Positions 35,782 to 44,857 of a DNA stretch of 64,000 nucleotides are shown in pieces. Source of the stretch: CAYGSN01 sp964352675 (GTDB taxonomy: Bacteria > Pseudomonadota > Alphaproteobacteria > Micavibrionales > Micavibrionaceae); NCBI GenBank assembly GCA_964352675.1, contig CAYGSN010000005.1, positions 20,312-84,311 on the forward strand, written 5' to 3'. The position numbers and the translations under genes were made by a program. Position 1 is the stretch's first letter; every line of letters starts with the position of its first letter. The notes under the pieces are model-generated. The model saw nothing but the letters and a program-made list of their open reading frames with translations, did no database searches and was not told the origin of the DNA.

Positions 35782-36775
35782 GATATCCGTGCCGCGGATA
35801 TTGCGCCCGGTTTTCTTCCTCAGAAAACCATTCTATTGCAAGGCCCAGTGCCTTTTTAAATCCGTCTCGTCCTTCAAATTCAGGGGTCCAGCCAAGAAGC
35901 TCCCGCGCCTTGCGGTTATCACAGAACAGCCTTTCAACCTCACTTTTAGGTGGGCGCAAACGCTCCTGCACCTGCTGAATTTTAATATCAGATTGTATTA
36001 ATTCCTGAACAAGCGCTACAGTATCCCCAATTGAAATCTCGAAATTGCTGCCCAGATTGATAACTTCTCCAAAAATGTCCGTATTCTTGCTCTCCAGAGC
36101 CTTTATAAATCCATGCACCGTATCCGAAACATAGGTGAAATCCCGTGTGGGCTCTAATGCCCCGAGCTCAACCCTACCGTCATTTTTCAACGCCTGCAGA
36201 ATAATAGTCGGAATTACGGCCCGCAAAGACTGTCTGGGACCAAATGTATTAAAAGGACGGACTGTCACAACCGGCATTTCAAAAGAGGAGTGATATGCAT
36301 AGGCCATCTGATCCGCCGCAATTTTGCTGGCTGAATATGGAGATTGCCCCTTTAAAGGATGCTTTTCGTCAATCGGCACATATTCGGCAGTACCGTAGAC
36401 TTCGCTGGTTGAGGTATTAATGATTTTTTGTACGTCATACTCGCGCGCCGCTTCAAGCACATTCATTGTGCCCTTGATATTGGTATCAATGTAGCTTTCT
36501 GGATTAACGTAGGAATAGGGTATGCCTATGAGGGCTGCCAAATGCAGCACGGCATCAGACCCTTTCACCGCCCGCTTGATAAAACTAAGATCACGGATAT
36601 CACCGCTCAGAACCTCAATTTCCGCAAGGGTCTTCGGATCAATATGATCAAGCCAATCCAAGCGACCTAAAGAATTATACTGCACAAGAGCTTTCAGCTT
36701 ATAACCTGATTTCACAAGCTTTTCTGCCAAATGCGAACCAATAAAACCCCCCGCTCCTGTAAGAAATACATTCAT
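35774..36775 (-). CDS. legB: LegB-type NDP-GlcNAc 4,6-dehydratase
   Basis: A 333-residue extended SDR. FLTGAGGFIGSHLAEKL at the N-terminus binds NAD, AALIGIPYSYVNPESYIDTNI is the LegB signature, and TSTSEVYGTAE with SPYSASKIAAD contains the catalytic Thr, Tyr and Lys. It converts GDP- or UDP-GlcNAc to the 4-keto-6-deoxy sugar without C5 inversion. Because a PtmE-like GDP-GlcN(Ac) pyrophosphorylase is nearby (39694), the GDP-linked route known from Campylobacter is probable. It diverges from legG with 58 bases between starts. Confidence 0.9.
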   Translation of the reverse strand: MNVFLTGAGGFIGSHLAEKLVKSGYKLKALVQYNSLGRLDWLDHIDPKTLAEIEVLSGDIRDLSFIKRAVKGSDAVLHLAALIGIPYSYVNPESYIDTNIKGTMNVLEAAREYDVQKIINTSTSEVYGTAEYVPIDEKHPLKGQSPYSASKIAADQMAYAYHSSFEMPVVTVRPFNTFGPRQSLRAVIPTIILQALKNDGRVELGALEPTRDFTYVSDTVHGFIKALESKNTDIFGEVINLGSNFEISIGDTVALVQELIQSDIKIQQVQERLRPPKSEVERLFCDNRKARELLGWTPEFEGRDGFKKALGLAIEWFSEEENRAQYPRHGYHV

Positions 36776-36833
36776 ATCATTTAGCCTCTAGTCCTGCGTT
36801 GCTTTCCCTCAGCTTCAATGCCATAATACAGCA

Positions 36834-38024
36834 ATGTCAAAGACGTTAAAAATATGCGTTGTCTCCGGCAGCCGGGCTGAATATGGACTTTTAAAGCCGG
36901 TGATGCAAGAGATTGATCGCTCTTCCAAATTAGACCTCTGCCTGATTCTAACCGGCATGCATTTAAACCAAATTTACGGTAAGACAGAAACAGAAATCTC
37001 TCAAGACGGATTTCAAATCCAGGACCGTGTAGAAACACTCAAATTTGATGACACCGGGCTGGGTATAGCCCAAAGCGTTGGAATGGGTGTATCAGAGATG
37101 GCAAAGAGCTTTCATAAAATTAAGCCTGATATTGTGTTGCTTTTGGGAGACCGTTTTGAAATTCATGCGGCGGCACAAGCCGCTTTTTTAATGAAAATCC
37201 CGGTGGCGCATTTATGCGGCGGCGATGTTACAACCGGCGCCCTGGATGATGCGATGCGCCATAGTATTACCAAAATGGCTAGCCTGCATTTTCCCATGAC
37301 AGAGGATTCGGCGCGCCGCATTCATCAAATGGGCGAGCCCTGGAACCGTATCACATGTGCAGGCAATCCGGCTCTGGATGTTATATTGAATTTTCACCCC
37401 TACTCTAAAGAAGAAACACAGCAACAACTCTCCTTTGAGTTTTTGGAAAGAAATATTCTAATCACCTACCATCCCTGTACCTTGGGTGAAAAAGCGCCAA
37501 GAGATGCCTTTGCAGAGGTCCTCGCCGCTTTGGAAGAAACGGGAGAACAAACTGGCCTGATATTCACCGGCCCGAATGCGGATCATCACGGACAGGCTTT
37601 AATTGAAATGACCCAGAAATTCGTTAAAAACCATAACAATTCAACCTTCATAACTTCAATGGGTGGGCCGCTTTATTGGTCTGCGCTGCATTATGTAGAC
37701 ATGGTTGTAGGAAATTCTTCAAGCGGACTTCTGGAGGTCCCCAGCTTTAATATCCCCACTATCAATATTGGCACACGGCAGGATGGGAGGTATAAGACAT
37801 CATCGGTTATAGACTGCGACGAAGATAAAGGCGAAATTATGAGTGCGATTAAAAGAGCTTTTGAAATGGATTGCAGTCAGGTACAGAACCCATATGGCGA
37901 TGGGAAAGCCGCTGTGCGTATTGTTCAGACACTTGAAGAAGTAGAAAACCCGCAAACCCTGCTTGTTAAAACTTTTGCCGATTTGACCCTGCAGCAAGAC
38001 CAGGCCATCAGAGTGGTACAATAG
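36834..38024 (+). CDS. legG: Hydrolysing NDP-sugar 2-epimerase (LegG/NeuC)
   Basis: A 396-residue UDP-GlcNAc 2-epimerase-family protein. ICVVSGSRAEYGLLKPVM is the NeuC/LegG opening, LLLGDRFEIHAAAQAA and HLCGGDVTTGALDDAMRHSITK line the active site, and NSSSGLLEVPS binds the nucleotide. It removes the nucleotide and inverts C2 to give a 2,4-diacetamido-2,4,6-trideoxymannose. First of a plus-strand run legG-neuD-legI-ptmE, with a two-base gap to the acyltransferase. NeuC activity on UDP-GlcNAc is the alternative; legB/legC context favours LegG. Confidence 0.9.
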   Translation: MSKTLKICVVSGSRAEYGLLKPVMQEIDRSSKLDLCLILTGMHLNQIYGKTETEISQDGFQIQDRVETLKFDDTGLGIAQSVGMGVSEMAKSFHKIKPDIVLLLGDRFEIHAAAQAAFLMKIPVAHLCGGDVTTGALDDAMRHSITKMASLHFPMTEDSARRIHQMGEPWNRITCAGNPALDVILNFHPYSKEETQQQLSFEFLERNILITYHPCTLGEKAPRDAFAEVLAALEETGEQTGLIFTGPNADHHGQALIEMTQKFVKNHNNSTFITSMGGPLYWSALHYVDMVVGNSSSGLLEVPSFNIPTINIGTRQDGRYKTSSVIDCDEDKGEIMSAIKRAFEMDCSQVQNPYGDGKAAVRIVQTLEEVENPQTLLVKTFADLTLQQDQAIRVVQ

Positions 38025-38026
38025 CA

Positions 38027-38620
38027 ATGGAACAAAGATCCTTCATTCTTTTGGGTGCTGGCGGCCATGCCAAAGTGGTTTTGGGCCTGTTACGCGCCTT
38101 AAGCCATGAAATTGCAGGTGTTTGTGATCCGGAACTTACTAAAAAAAACATACGGGAATGGGAAGGGCTACCTGTTCTGGGCGATGATTCCTTTCTGGAA
38201 ACAGCCTCGCCAGATCAATACGTTTTGGCACTAGGTATTGGAAAGCTGCAAAGAGATAACATCAGAGAAACGCTCTATGATACACTTACGCGTGCCGGTT
38301 TTACTTTTCCGGCCCTGATCCACCCCGCAGCCTACACGGATGCAAGTGTAAACATCCAGAATGGGGCACAGGTTATGGCCGGAGCCGTCGTGCAGGCAGG
38401 CTCCGAAATCGGCGAAAATACAATCATTAACACCAAAGCCGGGATAGATCACGACTGCAAAATAGGGGCGCATGTTCATGTTGCGCCGGGCGTCACGGTC
38501 TGTGGAAATGTTAAGGTCGAACAGAGCGCTTTCATTGGAGCCGGGGCCACGATCTTACCCGGAGTTACAATCGCCGCAGGCGAATTTGTGAAAGCTGCCT
38601 CTTTGGTTTCAGGATTTTAA
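38027..38620 (+). CDS. neuD: NeuD/PglD-family hexapeptide acetyltransferase
   Basis: A 197-residue protein. An N-terminal Rossmann-like PglD domain (FILLGAGGHAKVVLGLL) is followed by a left-handed beta-helix of hexapeptide repeats (from about residue 100: IQNGAQVMAGAVVQAGSEIG and GIDHDCKIG, with the catalytic His in the latter). It uses acetyl-CoA to N- or O-acetylate an amino sugar. In legionaminic loci this enzyme (LegH) acetylates C4 of the LegC product; in sialic acid loci (NeuD) it O-acetylates the nonulosonate. Between legG and legI, either role is possible. Confidence 0.87.
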   Translation: MEQRSFILLGAGGHAKVVLGLLRALSHEIAGVCDPELTKKNIREWEGLPVLGDDSFLETASPDQYVLALGIGKLQRDNIRETLYDTLTRAGFTFPALIHPAAYTDASVNIQNGAQVMAGAVVQAGSEIGENTIINTKAGIDHDCKIGAHVHVAPGVTVCGNVKVEQSAFIGAGATILPGVTIAAGEFVKAASLVSGF

Positions 38621-38622
38621 TC

Positions 38623-39678
38623 ATGTCAAATATTCAGATAACGGATAAACGGAGTATCGGACAGGGGCAGCCTTGCTTCATCATTGCAGAGGCCGGGGTC
38701 AATCATAACGGCGACACTGATAAGGCCGTAGAAATGATTGAAGTCGCCGCACGCGCAGGAGCCGATGCTATTAAATTCCAAACATTTAAAGCCGAGAGCC
38801 TTGCTTCGCCGGATGCCCCCCAAAGCACATATCAGATTGAAAATACAGGAATCTCTGAACCACAAATTGAAATGCTTAAACGCCTTGAACTTCCGCTGGA
38901 TAGTTACCCGATGCTCATCGAAAAATGTAAGAAAGAGGAGATTGTTTTTCTGTCCACGCCGTTTGATCCGGAAAGCATCGAGTTTCTTACCTCTTTGGGA
39001 GATGCAATCCCCGCTTTTAAAGTTGGTTCCGGTGATGCCAACAACGACCCTCATTTGGGCATGATTGCAAAAACCGGCAAACCCGTTTTGCTCTCAACAG
39101 GGATGTGCACAATGGAAGAGGTAGAGCGCAGCGTAAATCTGCTGCGCTCCTATAATACCGAGATTGCTCTTTTTCAATGTACCAGCAGCTATCCAGCCGC
39201 GCCGGAAGATATTAATCTCTCCGTCATGCACACGTTTCGCGAAAAGTTTCAGGCTCCAACAGGTTTTTCGGACCATTCGGAGGGAATTGCAATTACGATT
39301 GCCGCAGTGGCCTTAGGTGCAGATCTCATAGAGAAGCATTTCACATTAAGTCGCACCCTCAAAGGCCCGGATCACAAGGCATCCTTGGAACCGGGCGAAC
39401 TTCAAACCATGATAGAAAACATCCGTTCAGTAGAAAAATCTATAGGAAATCCAGAAAAAGCCCCAAGCGCCTCAGAGATCGAAACTGCAAAAGCCGCAAG
39501 AAAGAGTATTATCACAAAAAAAGCTATAAAGGCCGGTGAGGTGCTAGGCCCTGATAACATAACAATCATGAGGCCTGGCACGGGATTGCCGCCATCTGAA
39601 TTTGAACGTATTATCGGGCAAACTCTACAAAAGGAAATACAAGCCTTTCAGCCCCTGCTTAAAGAACACTTAAACTGA
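38623..39678 (+). CDS. legI: N,N'-diacetyllegionaminate/NeuB-type synthase
   Basis: A 351-residue nonulosonic acid synthase. CFIIAEAGVNHNGDTDKAV is the N-terminal NeuB motif, followed by AGADAIKFQTFKAESL, the barrel motifs GFSDHSEG and EKHFTLSR, and a SAF domain from about residue 285. It condenses a 2-acetamido mannose derivative with PEP. KFQTFKAESLAS and FTLSRTLKGPDH favour LegI/NeuB over PseI. It is separate from, and clearly different from, pseI at 21992. The three-base gap to neuD indicates tight co-expression. Confidence 0.9.
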   Translation: MSNIQITDKRSIGQGQPCFIIAEAGVNHNGDTDKAVEMIEVAARAGADAIKFQTFKAESLASPDAPQSTYQIENTGISEPQIEMLKRLELPLDSYPMLIEKCKKEEIVFLSTPFDPESIEFLTSLGDAIPAFKVGSGDANNDPHLGMIAKTGKPVLLSTGMCTMEEVERSVNLLRSYNTEIALFQCTSSYPAAPEDINLSVMHTFREKFQAPTGFSDHSEGIAITIAAVALGADLIEKHFTLSRTLKGPDHKASLEPGELQTMIENIRSVEKSIGNPEKAPSASEIETAKAARKSIITKKAIKAGEVLGPDNITIMRPGTGLPPSEFERIIGQTLQKEIQAFQPLLKEHLN

Positions 39679-39693
39679 CTGGCACCCAATCTT

Positions 39694-40788
39694 ATGAAAC
39701 AAGAAAAAAGCACAGATATTCAAGAATTTTGTTTAAATGAACAGGCATCCATAAGGGAATGCATGGTTCAAATAAACGCCAATCGCAGAGGAATTGTCCT
39801 GATTGTCGATGGAGACCGCAGACTGGTCGATACAATTACCGATGGTGATATCCGTAGAGCCATATTATCGCAAATTAATCTGGAAACACCAGCCGCCGAG
39901 CTGGTTGCACATAAAAAACATAAAGGAAAAACACCACAAACAATGCTGGAAGGTACGGATGAGCAAGAAATCATGCAGGTGCTTGAGGCACAAAGCCTGC
40001 GTCAAATGCCAATTTTGAATGAGAACGGACAAATTGTTGATCTCGTATTTTATACAGACCTGCTTAAGGAAAACGTAAACCCCACCACACGGGCCGTTGT
40101 CATGGCAGGGGGATTTGGAAAACGTCTGCACCCGCTAACAGATAACATGCCCAAACCGATGCTGCCCGTAGGAGATCAACCGCTTATCTCACACATCCTG
40201 AGTAATATCAAACAAGCCAATATAAAGAATGTAACCATTACAACGCATTATCTTCCGGAAAAAATACAGGAATTCCTAGGAGACGGTACCGAAATTGGCA
40301 TTGACATCAACTATATCCATGAAGATACGCCATGCGGCACAGCCGGCGGCCTGCAGCAATTGAAACAGGATACGGAAGAAGAAAACCTGCTGGTGGTCAA
40401 TGGTGATATTCTAACCTCTATAGATTTCGATGCCCTGCTCTCCTTTCACAAAGAAAATGATGCTGACCTAACGCTGGCTGTCAGGCCCTATGAATTTCTA
40501 ATTCCTTACGGCGTTGTAGAGATTAAAGACAATCATGTGCAAAGCCTGGTAGAAAAACCAAAGAAAACTTACTTTGTAAATGCTGGGATATACGTTTTAA
40601 AACGTGAAGTATTAAAATATATTCCGTCCGGAAGTAAAAAAACTGACATGACGGATTTAATCGATGTCTTATTACAACAAAAGAAAAATGTTGTGTCCTT
40701 CCCGCTGCATGAATACTGGCGCGATATAGGTCAGCATGAAGACTACGCAAACGCACAAAAAGATATTCAAACAGGCATCCTGAATTAA
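39694..40788 (+). CDS. ptmE: CBS-domain nucleotidyltransferase (PtmE-like glucosamine-1-P guanylyltransferase)
   Basis: A 364-residue fusion. Residues 10-125 are a CBS pair (TITDGDIRRAIL, LRQMPILNENGQIVDLV) and residues 130-364 a sugar-1-phosphate nucleotidyltransferase with VVMAGGFGKRLHPLTDNMPKPMLP and the metal-binding VVNGDIL. PtmE of Campylobacter has this layout and makes GDP-glucosamine for the GDP-linked legionaminic acid route. Its position after legI agrees. The CBS pair may sense adenine nucleotides. The mannose-1-phosphate guanylyltransferase family is the alternative assignment. Confidence 0.85.
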   Translation: MKQEKSTDIQEFCLNEQASIRECMVQINANRRGIVLIVDGDRRLVDTITDGDIRRAILSQINLETPAAELVAHKKHKGKTPQTMLEGTDEQEIMQVLEAQSLRQMPILNENGQIVDLVFYTDLLKENVNPTTRAVVMAGGFGKRLHPLTDNMPKPMLPVGDQPLISHILSNIKQANIKNVTITTHYLPEKIQEFLGDGTEIGIDINYIHEDTPCGTAGGLQQLKQDTEEENLLVVNGDILTSIDFDALLSFHKENDADLTLAVRPYEFLIPYGVVEIKDNHVQSLVEKPKKTYFVNAGIYVLKREVLKYIPSGSKKTDMTDLIDVLLQQKKNVVSFPLHEYWRDIGQHEDYANAQKDIQTGILN

Positions 40789-40796
40789 TCAACGCT

Positions 40797-41873
40797 GTGA
40801 AGAAAAAAATAACCTTTGTAATTGCAGACCTCGGCTCCGGCGGCGCACAGAAAGTTGCTGTCATGGTTGCGGAACACTGGGTCAGAGCCGGACATGAGGT
40901 TTCATTTCTAACTCTGGACAACCCCAAAAACGATTTTCATGAACTTTCCTCCTCTATTCGTAGAGTTTCTCTCGATAGCATGGGTCAAGGCGGCAATGCG
41001 TTTCAGCGGTTCTTTGACAACATTCAAAGAATTGGGAAAATTAGAAAGAGTCTGCAGGCCCTTCAACCCGATCTGGTACTAAGTTTTATTGCGCCCACAA
41101 ATATCCTCGCAATCTTGGCGAGTTGGCGGCTCAATTTACAATTGGTTATCTCGGAGAGAAATGATCCTTCACGCCAAAGTTTTGGAACAGCATGGGATTT
41201 TTTAAGACGGCTTTTATATGCCCATGCCAATATTATCTCTGCAAACTCAAAATCAGCTATTACAGCAATGAAAGGCTACGTTCCCAAACACAAACTGATG
41301 TTTCTTCCCAACCCCTTGCCTGCAGCAAAGCCAGAACATAATCCGGCAATAGAAGTCCGCGAAAACCTGATCCTGTTTACAGGCCGGCTTCACCCACAAA
41401 AAAGCATTGACACCCTAATCAAGGCTTTTGCACAGATAGAAAACCCGAGAGACTGGAGACTATGCATTATTGGCGATGGCCCTTTAAGGGCGAATCTTGA
41501 AAATCTGGCAAAAAATCTGAACTTAAAGGACCGCATAGAGTTTACAGGCAGAACCCAAGATCCCTATCCCTATTACGCACGCGCAAAAATTTTTGTTCTT
41601 CCCTCTCTCTATGAAGGAACACCAAACGCATTACTCGAAGCCATGAGCTGTGGCGCTGTTCCAATCATTAGCAACCAGGTCATAGGGGCGCAGGAGTTTA
41701 TATCAAACTCTGAACAAATCTTTGATGTTGGCAATGAACAATCACTTGCTCTTAAATTAGCCCATATAATGCATGATACAAATACACTTGAAATCTACAG
41801 AGAGAGCGCCTTACAAAACGTAAAATCACTGGAACCAAACGCAGTCTTCCAGATTTGGGATCAGTTGCTATGA
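40797..41873 (+). CDS. GT4-family glycosyltransferase
   Basis: A 358-residue GT-B enzyme beginning KKKITFVIADLGSGGAQKVA, the usual GG-A acceptor-loop opening of family 4. NLILFTGRLHPQKSIDTLI starts the donor domain, and PSLYEGTPNALLEAMSCGAVP is a full E-x7-E motif. The start codon is GTG at 40797, nine bases after ptmE; no ATG is available near the N-terminus. It continues the leg operon, and its stop overlaps the next glycosyltransferase as ATGA. It may add the first sugar after, or the acceptor before, a legionaminic residue. Confidence 0.87.
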   Translation: MKKKITFVIADLGSGGAQKVAVMVAEHWVRAGHEVSFLTLDNPKNDFHELSSSIRRVSLDSMGQGGNAFQRFFDNIQRIGKIRKSLQALQPDLVLSFIAPTNILAILASWRLNLQLVISERNDPSRQSFGTAWDFLRRLLYAHANIISANSKSAITAMKGYVPKHKLMFLPNPLPAAKPEHNPAIEVRENLILFTGRLHPQKSIDTLIKAFAQIENPRDWRLCIIGDGPLRANLENLAKNLNLKDRIEFTGRTQDPYPYYARAKIFVLPSLYEGTPNALLEAMSCGAVPIISNQVIGAQEFISNSEQIFDVGNEQSLALKLAHIMHDTNTLEIYRESALQNVKSLEPNAVFQIWDQLL

Positions 41874-42937
41874 CACGCATACATATCTTATCACCGGGCT
41901 TTAGCACCCCGAATGGAGCAGCGTTTCTTTTTCCTATTCTAAAATTCCGCCATGCGTTACGCGACCTCGGCTTGCATGTTCAAATATTTTCTGAACAAAG
42001 CGAAGCCCTTACAAATTGCGACATTCTGTTAATTGAGCATAAAGCCATTACCAATGACTGGCATGACCAGAAATCTCTAGAAACAGTGGCAAAGTTTTCA
42101 GACAAAACCAACGTCATTTGGTGCGATCAAAGTGATAGCAGTGGAACATTTGTCGGCCAAATCCTGCCCTATGTAGCAAAATATCTGAAAGCACAGACTC
42201 TGGAAGATGTGTCCCTATATATGCAGCCCTTTTATGGAGACCGGATTTATACCGAGTATTACCATCAAAAATACGGGATTACAGACGATATCTCCTATGA
42301 CTATCAACCAGTAAAAACAAAGAGTGACTTAGAAAAAATAGGTATTTCATGGAATTCTGGAACAATGAACCACGGCTATTACGGCCCTTATCTTAACCGG
42401 CTTATGCATCGGGTTTTTATTCCTCCATTTTTGCGGTTTGCAAATCGCACGGGGCAAGTTAGCTCACCGCGTAATCTTGATGTATCTTGCCGCATGGGCA
42501 TTTCATATCCCAGAGAAACAATTTGCTTTCAACGGGGGAAAATGCGCGAGGCTTTAAAGAAGCATTTGTTGACTGAAAAACTATCTCGCCAATACTATTT
42601 AAAAGAGTTAAATAATGCCAAAATTACAGCCTCCCCATTTGGATACGGAGAAATTACCTTAAAGGATTTTGAAGTGTTTCTGGCCGGATCATGCCTTCTA
42701 AAACCGGACATGAGCCATATGAAAACTTGGCCGAATTTTTATGAGAACGAGACAACATATATGGCACATGATTGGGACCTTAACAATATTCATGAACGCA
42801 TAGAAACGCTGCTTGAAAATCCCAAAAAACGTCTAGAAATCGCCCAAAACGGGCAAAATAGATATTTGAAATTTACAAAAGGACCAGAGGCCTCTAGTCT
42901 TTTTGCTCAACATTTCAAAGAATGCATTGCGCTATGA
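41870..42937 (+). CDS. CgeB-like glycosyltransferase family protein
   Basis: A 355-residue protein with a weakly conserved N-terminus (RIHILSPGFSTPNGAAF). The C-terminal region, from ITASPFGYGEITLKDFEVFLAGSCLLKPD to ETTYMAHDWDLNN, matches the glycosyl transferase family 1_2/CgeB type found in many surface glycan loci. ATG 41870 overlaps the preceding GT4 stop by four bases, and its own end overlaps the epimerase start in the same way. The three genes form one translationally coupled unit. Donor and linkage are unknown. Confidence 0.7.
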   Translation: MTRIHILSPGFSTPNGAAFLFPILKFRHALRDLGLHVQIFSEQSEALTNCDILLIEHKAITNDWHDQKSLETVAKFSDKTNVIWCDQSDSSGTFVGQILPYVAKYLKAQTLEDVSLYMQPFYGDRIYTEYYHQKYGITDDISYDYQPVKTKSDLEKIGISWNSGTMNHGYYGPYLNRLMHRVFIPPFLRFANRTGQVSSPRNLDVSCRMGISYPRETICFQRGKMREALKKHLLTEKLSRQYYLKELNNAKITASPFGYGEITLKDFEVFLAGSCLLKPDMSHMKTWPNFYENETTYMAHDWDLNNIHERIETLLENPKKRLEIAQNGQNRYLKFTKGPEASSLFAQHFKECIAL

Positions 42938-43806
42938 AATATCTCATCACTGGTTCTGCAGGATTCATAGGAAAGGCCCTCACGGAAAAACTCCGGGCCA
43001 TGGGGCATCAAACCCTATCCTTTGATATTGTGGATCAAGGCGGCGACATTCGAAACCTAGAAAATTTGACGCAAACCTGCGGTGATGTCGATGGAATATT
43101 TCATCTGGCAGCGCATGCCTCGGTCCAGTACTCGCTCGAAAATCCTCTTTCAAGCTTTGAAACCAATGTCAGCGGAACTTTAAATATATTTGAGGCCGCA
43201 CGTGTAAATGGAGGAATTCCTGTTGTTTATGCCTCTTCTGCAGCGATATATGGAGATTTCCCTGATCTACCGCTGGAAGAAACGGCACCCTCTAATCCCC
43301 TATCCCCTTACGCGATGCATAAAAAAATGAATGAGGATATAGCCAATAATTACGGGAAAAATTTTAAGGTCGCCAGTTTCGGCCTTCGCTTTTTCAACAT
43401 TTATGGACCGGGTCAAAACCCTCACTCTCCATATGCTGGAGTAATATCAATCTTTCAAGAACGCTTACAAACAGGATCTCCTGTAACCCTGTATGGGGAC
43501 GGGTTTCAAAGCCGTGATTTTGTTTACATTGATGATGCCACCGCAGCTTTATGTTTGGCCATGGATAAAGCATCGCCGGAGAGCCCCGTTTGCAATATCT
43601 GTACGGGTAAAAGTACGTCGATCCTTGACCTTGTTAATATTCTTTCAAAACATATGGACAGTGAAGCCCGAATTGATCTTCAGGATGCAAGGCCGGGAGA
43701 CATCAAACACTCCGTCGGCAGCCCAGCTCTGTTTGAAAAACTAACCGGATACACCCCCGGGACATCTGTCGAAGACGGACTAAAAAGCCTGATTGAGAAC
43801 ACTTAA
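42934..43806 (+). CDS. NAD-dependent epimerase/dehydratase (extended SDR)
   Basis: A 290-residue protein with YLITGSAGFIGKALTEKL (NAD-binding), HLAAHASVQYSLENP, ASSAAIYGDFPD and SPYAMHKKMNE with the Tyr-Lys pair. This is the WbpP/GalE-like branch that epimerises UDP-sugars at C4; a UDP-GlcNAc or UDP-glucose 4-epimerase is the most likely role. It is shorter than the galE at 501-1511 and clearly a different subfamily. It ends the plus-strand leg/GT operon and shares a TTAA double stop with the convergent LAB_N gene. Confidence 0.82.
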   Translation: MKYLITGSAGFIGKALTEKLRAMGHQTLSFDIVDQGGDIRNLENLTQTCGDVDGIFHLAAHASVQYSLENPLSSFETNVSGTLNIFEAARVNGGIPVVYASSAAIYGDFPDLPLEETAPSNPLSPYAMHKKMNEDIANNYGKNFKVASFGLRFFNIYGPGQNPHSPYAGVISIFQERLQTGSPVTLYGDGFQSRDFVYIDDATAALCLAMDKASPESPVCNICTGKSTSILDLVNILSKHMDSEARIDLQDARPGDIKHSVGSPALFEKLTGYTPGTSVEDGLKSLIENT

Positions 43807-44108
43807 GACTCGTTTTCGTTGTTTTGATCAGGCAACTTTGCAGCCTTCTGCTGATAAATAAAGTGCAAATTTCTGATATAAATCACAAGTGCCAACCCTT
43901 GCCCCACATAAAAAACAGGGTCCTGCCTGTATAATGCATAAGCAAATAAAATAAGTGCCCCGCCAATACTAAAATACCAAAAAGTCACGGGGACAACACT
44001 CTGACGAGCCTTTTCGGTAGCAATCCACTGCACAATAAAGCGCATAAAAAATAACCCCTGCCCCGCAAATCCAATTAAAATCCAAATAGTTTCGACACTG
44101 AAATCCAT
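43803..44108 (-). CDS. Stand-alone LAB_N (lipid-A-disaccharide synthase N-terminal-like) membrane protein
   Basis: A 101-residue protein with three transmembrane segments. WILIGFAGQGLFFMRFIVQWIATEK and PVTFWYFSIGGALILFAYALYRQDPVF are the hallmark of the LAB_N domain, which in isolation is encoded beside dolichyl-phosphate-mannose-synthase-like GT2 genes. Function is unproven; roles in flipping or handling of lipid-linked sugars have been proposed for such small proteins. It overlaps the preceding methyltransferase by a single base (TAATG), and GT2 is the gene before that, so the trio is probably one functional unit. Confidence 0.85.
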   Translation of the reverse strand: MDFSVETIWILIGFAGQGLFFMRFIVQWIATEKARQSVVPVTFWYFSIGGALILFAYALYRQDPVFYVGQGLALVIYIRNLHFIYQQKAAKLPDQNNENES

Positions 44109-44848
44109 TAATTTTTTTCCTTTTTCAGCAGCGCATATGCCGTTAATCCAAACGGCATTCCCGCTCCCTTCCCGGCAAGATATGCTTCAAAAGCGAGAAC
44201 ATTATAAAAGATGCGATCAATGAAACCCGGCAGATTTGAAGACTGCTTCTGCTGAGTTTTTTCCTTTTTCCCTAGAGCCGTTTTCAAAGCCCACACCGCC
44301 TTAGCCATCACTGCCAAAGGAAACAGGGCCGTTAAGAAATAACCGGACTTCAAAATCGTATATTCTGCCGGAAGCACTTTCAAAAGCCGGGTTTTCGTGT
44401 AACGACGAAAATGCTGGTTCGCAACATCGTGCGGCCCAAAAAGCCATTGATACGCGGGAACAGTCAGCAACAAATGCCCGCCCTCTTTTAAATGCGCGTC
44501 AATCCAATCCACAGCCGCGACTTCATCCTCAATATGCTCCAGCACCTCTAACCCAACAATAACACCATATTTTTCGTCAATCTGAGCATGAGGCAAACCT
44601 TCGGTATATATATGGCGAACAGGCTTTTGTTTTAAATAATCCTGTGCTTCCGGAGCCAACTCAATCGCATCAACATCACCATAGGCCGTAAGCGTCGCAA
44701 TCGCATGGCCACTGCCAGCTCCAAAATCAAGTAGCGGTGCTTTGGGATTGTTTACACTGCCCAATAAGTTTTTAAGCAAGCACACACGGCCGCGATTAAG
44801 CCAATTTTGTTCTTCACTGTATAATTGTTTTTTGGCGCGCTCTTCCAT
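44108..44848 (-). CDS. SAM-dependent methyltransferase
   Basis: A 246-residue class I methyltransferase. APLLDFGAGSGHAIATL is motif I, VDAIELAP motif II, and GVIVGLEVLEHIEDEV the motif-III-like region typical of the methyltransferase-23/UbiG-like group. The C-terminal 60 residues contain a hydrophobic helix (YFLTALFPLAVMAKAVW), suggesting peripheral membrane association. It lies between a GT2 and LAB_N gene. It may methylate a lipid-linked sugar intermediate; no specific substrate is evident. Confidence 0.8.
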   Translation of the reverse strand: MEERAKKQLYSEEQNWLNRGRVCLLKNLLGSVNNPKAPLLDFGAGSGHAIATLTAYGDVDAIELAPEAQDYLKQKPVRHIYTEGLPHAQIDEKYGVIVGLEVLEHIEDEVAAVDWIDAHLKEGGHLLLTVPAYQWLFGPHDVANQHFRRYTKTRLLKVLPAEYTILKSGYFLTALFPLAVMAKAVWALKTALGKKEKTQQKQSSNLPGFIDRIFYNVLAFEAYLAGKGAGMPFGLTAYALLKKEKN

Positions 44849-44857
44849 ATCTGATTC

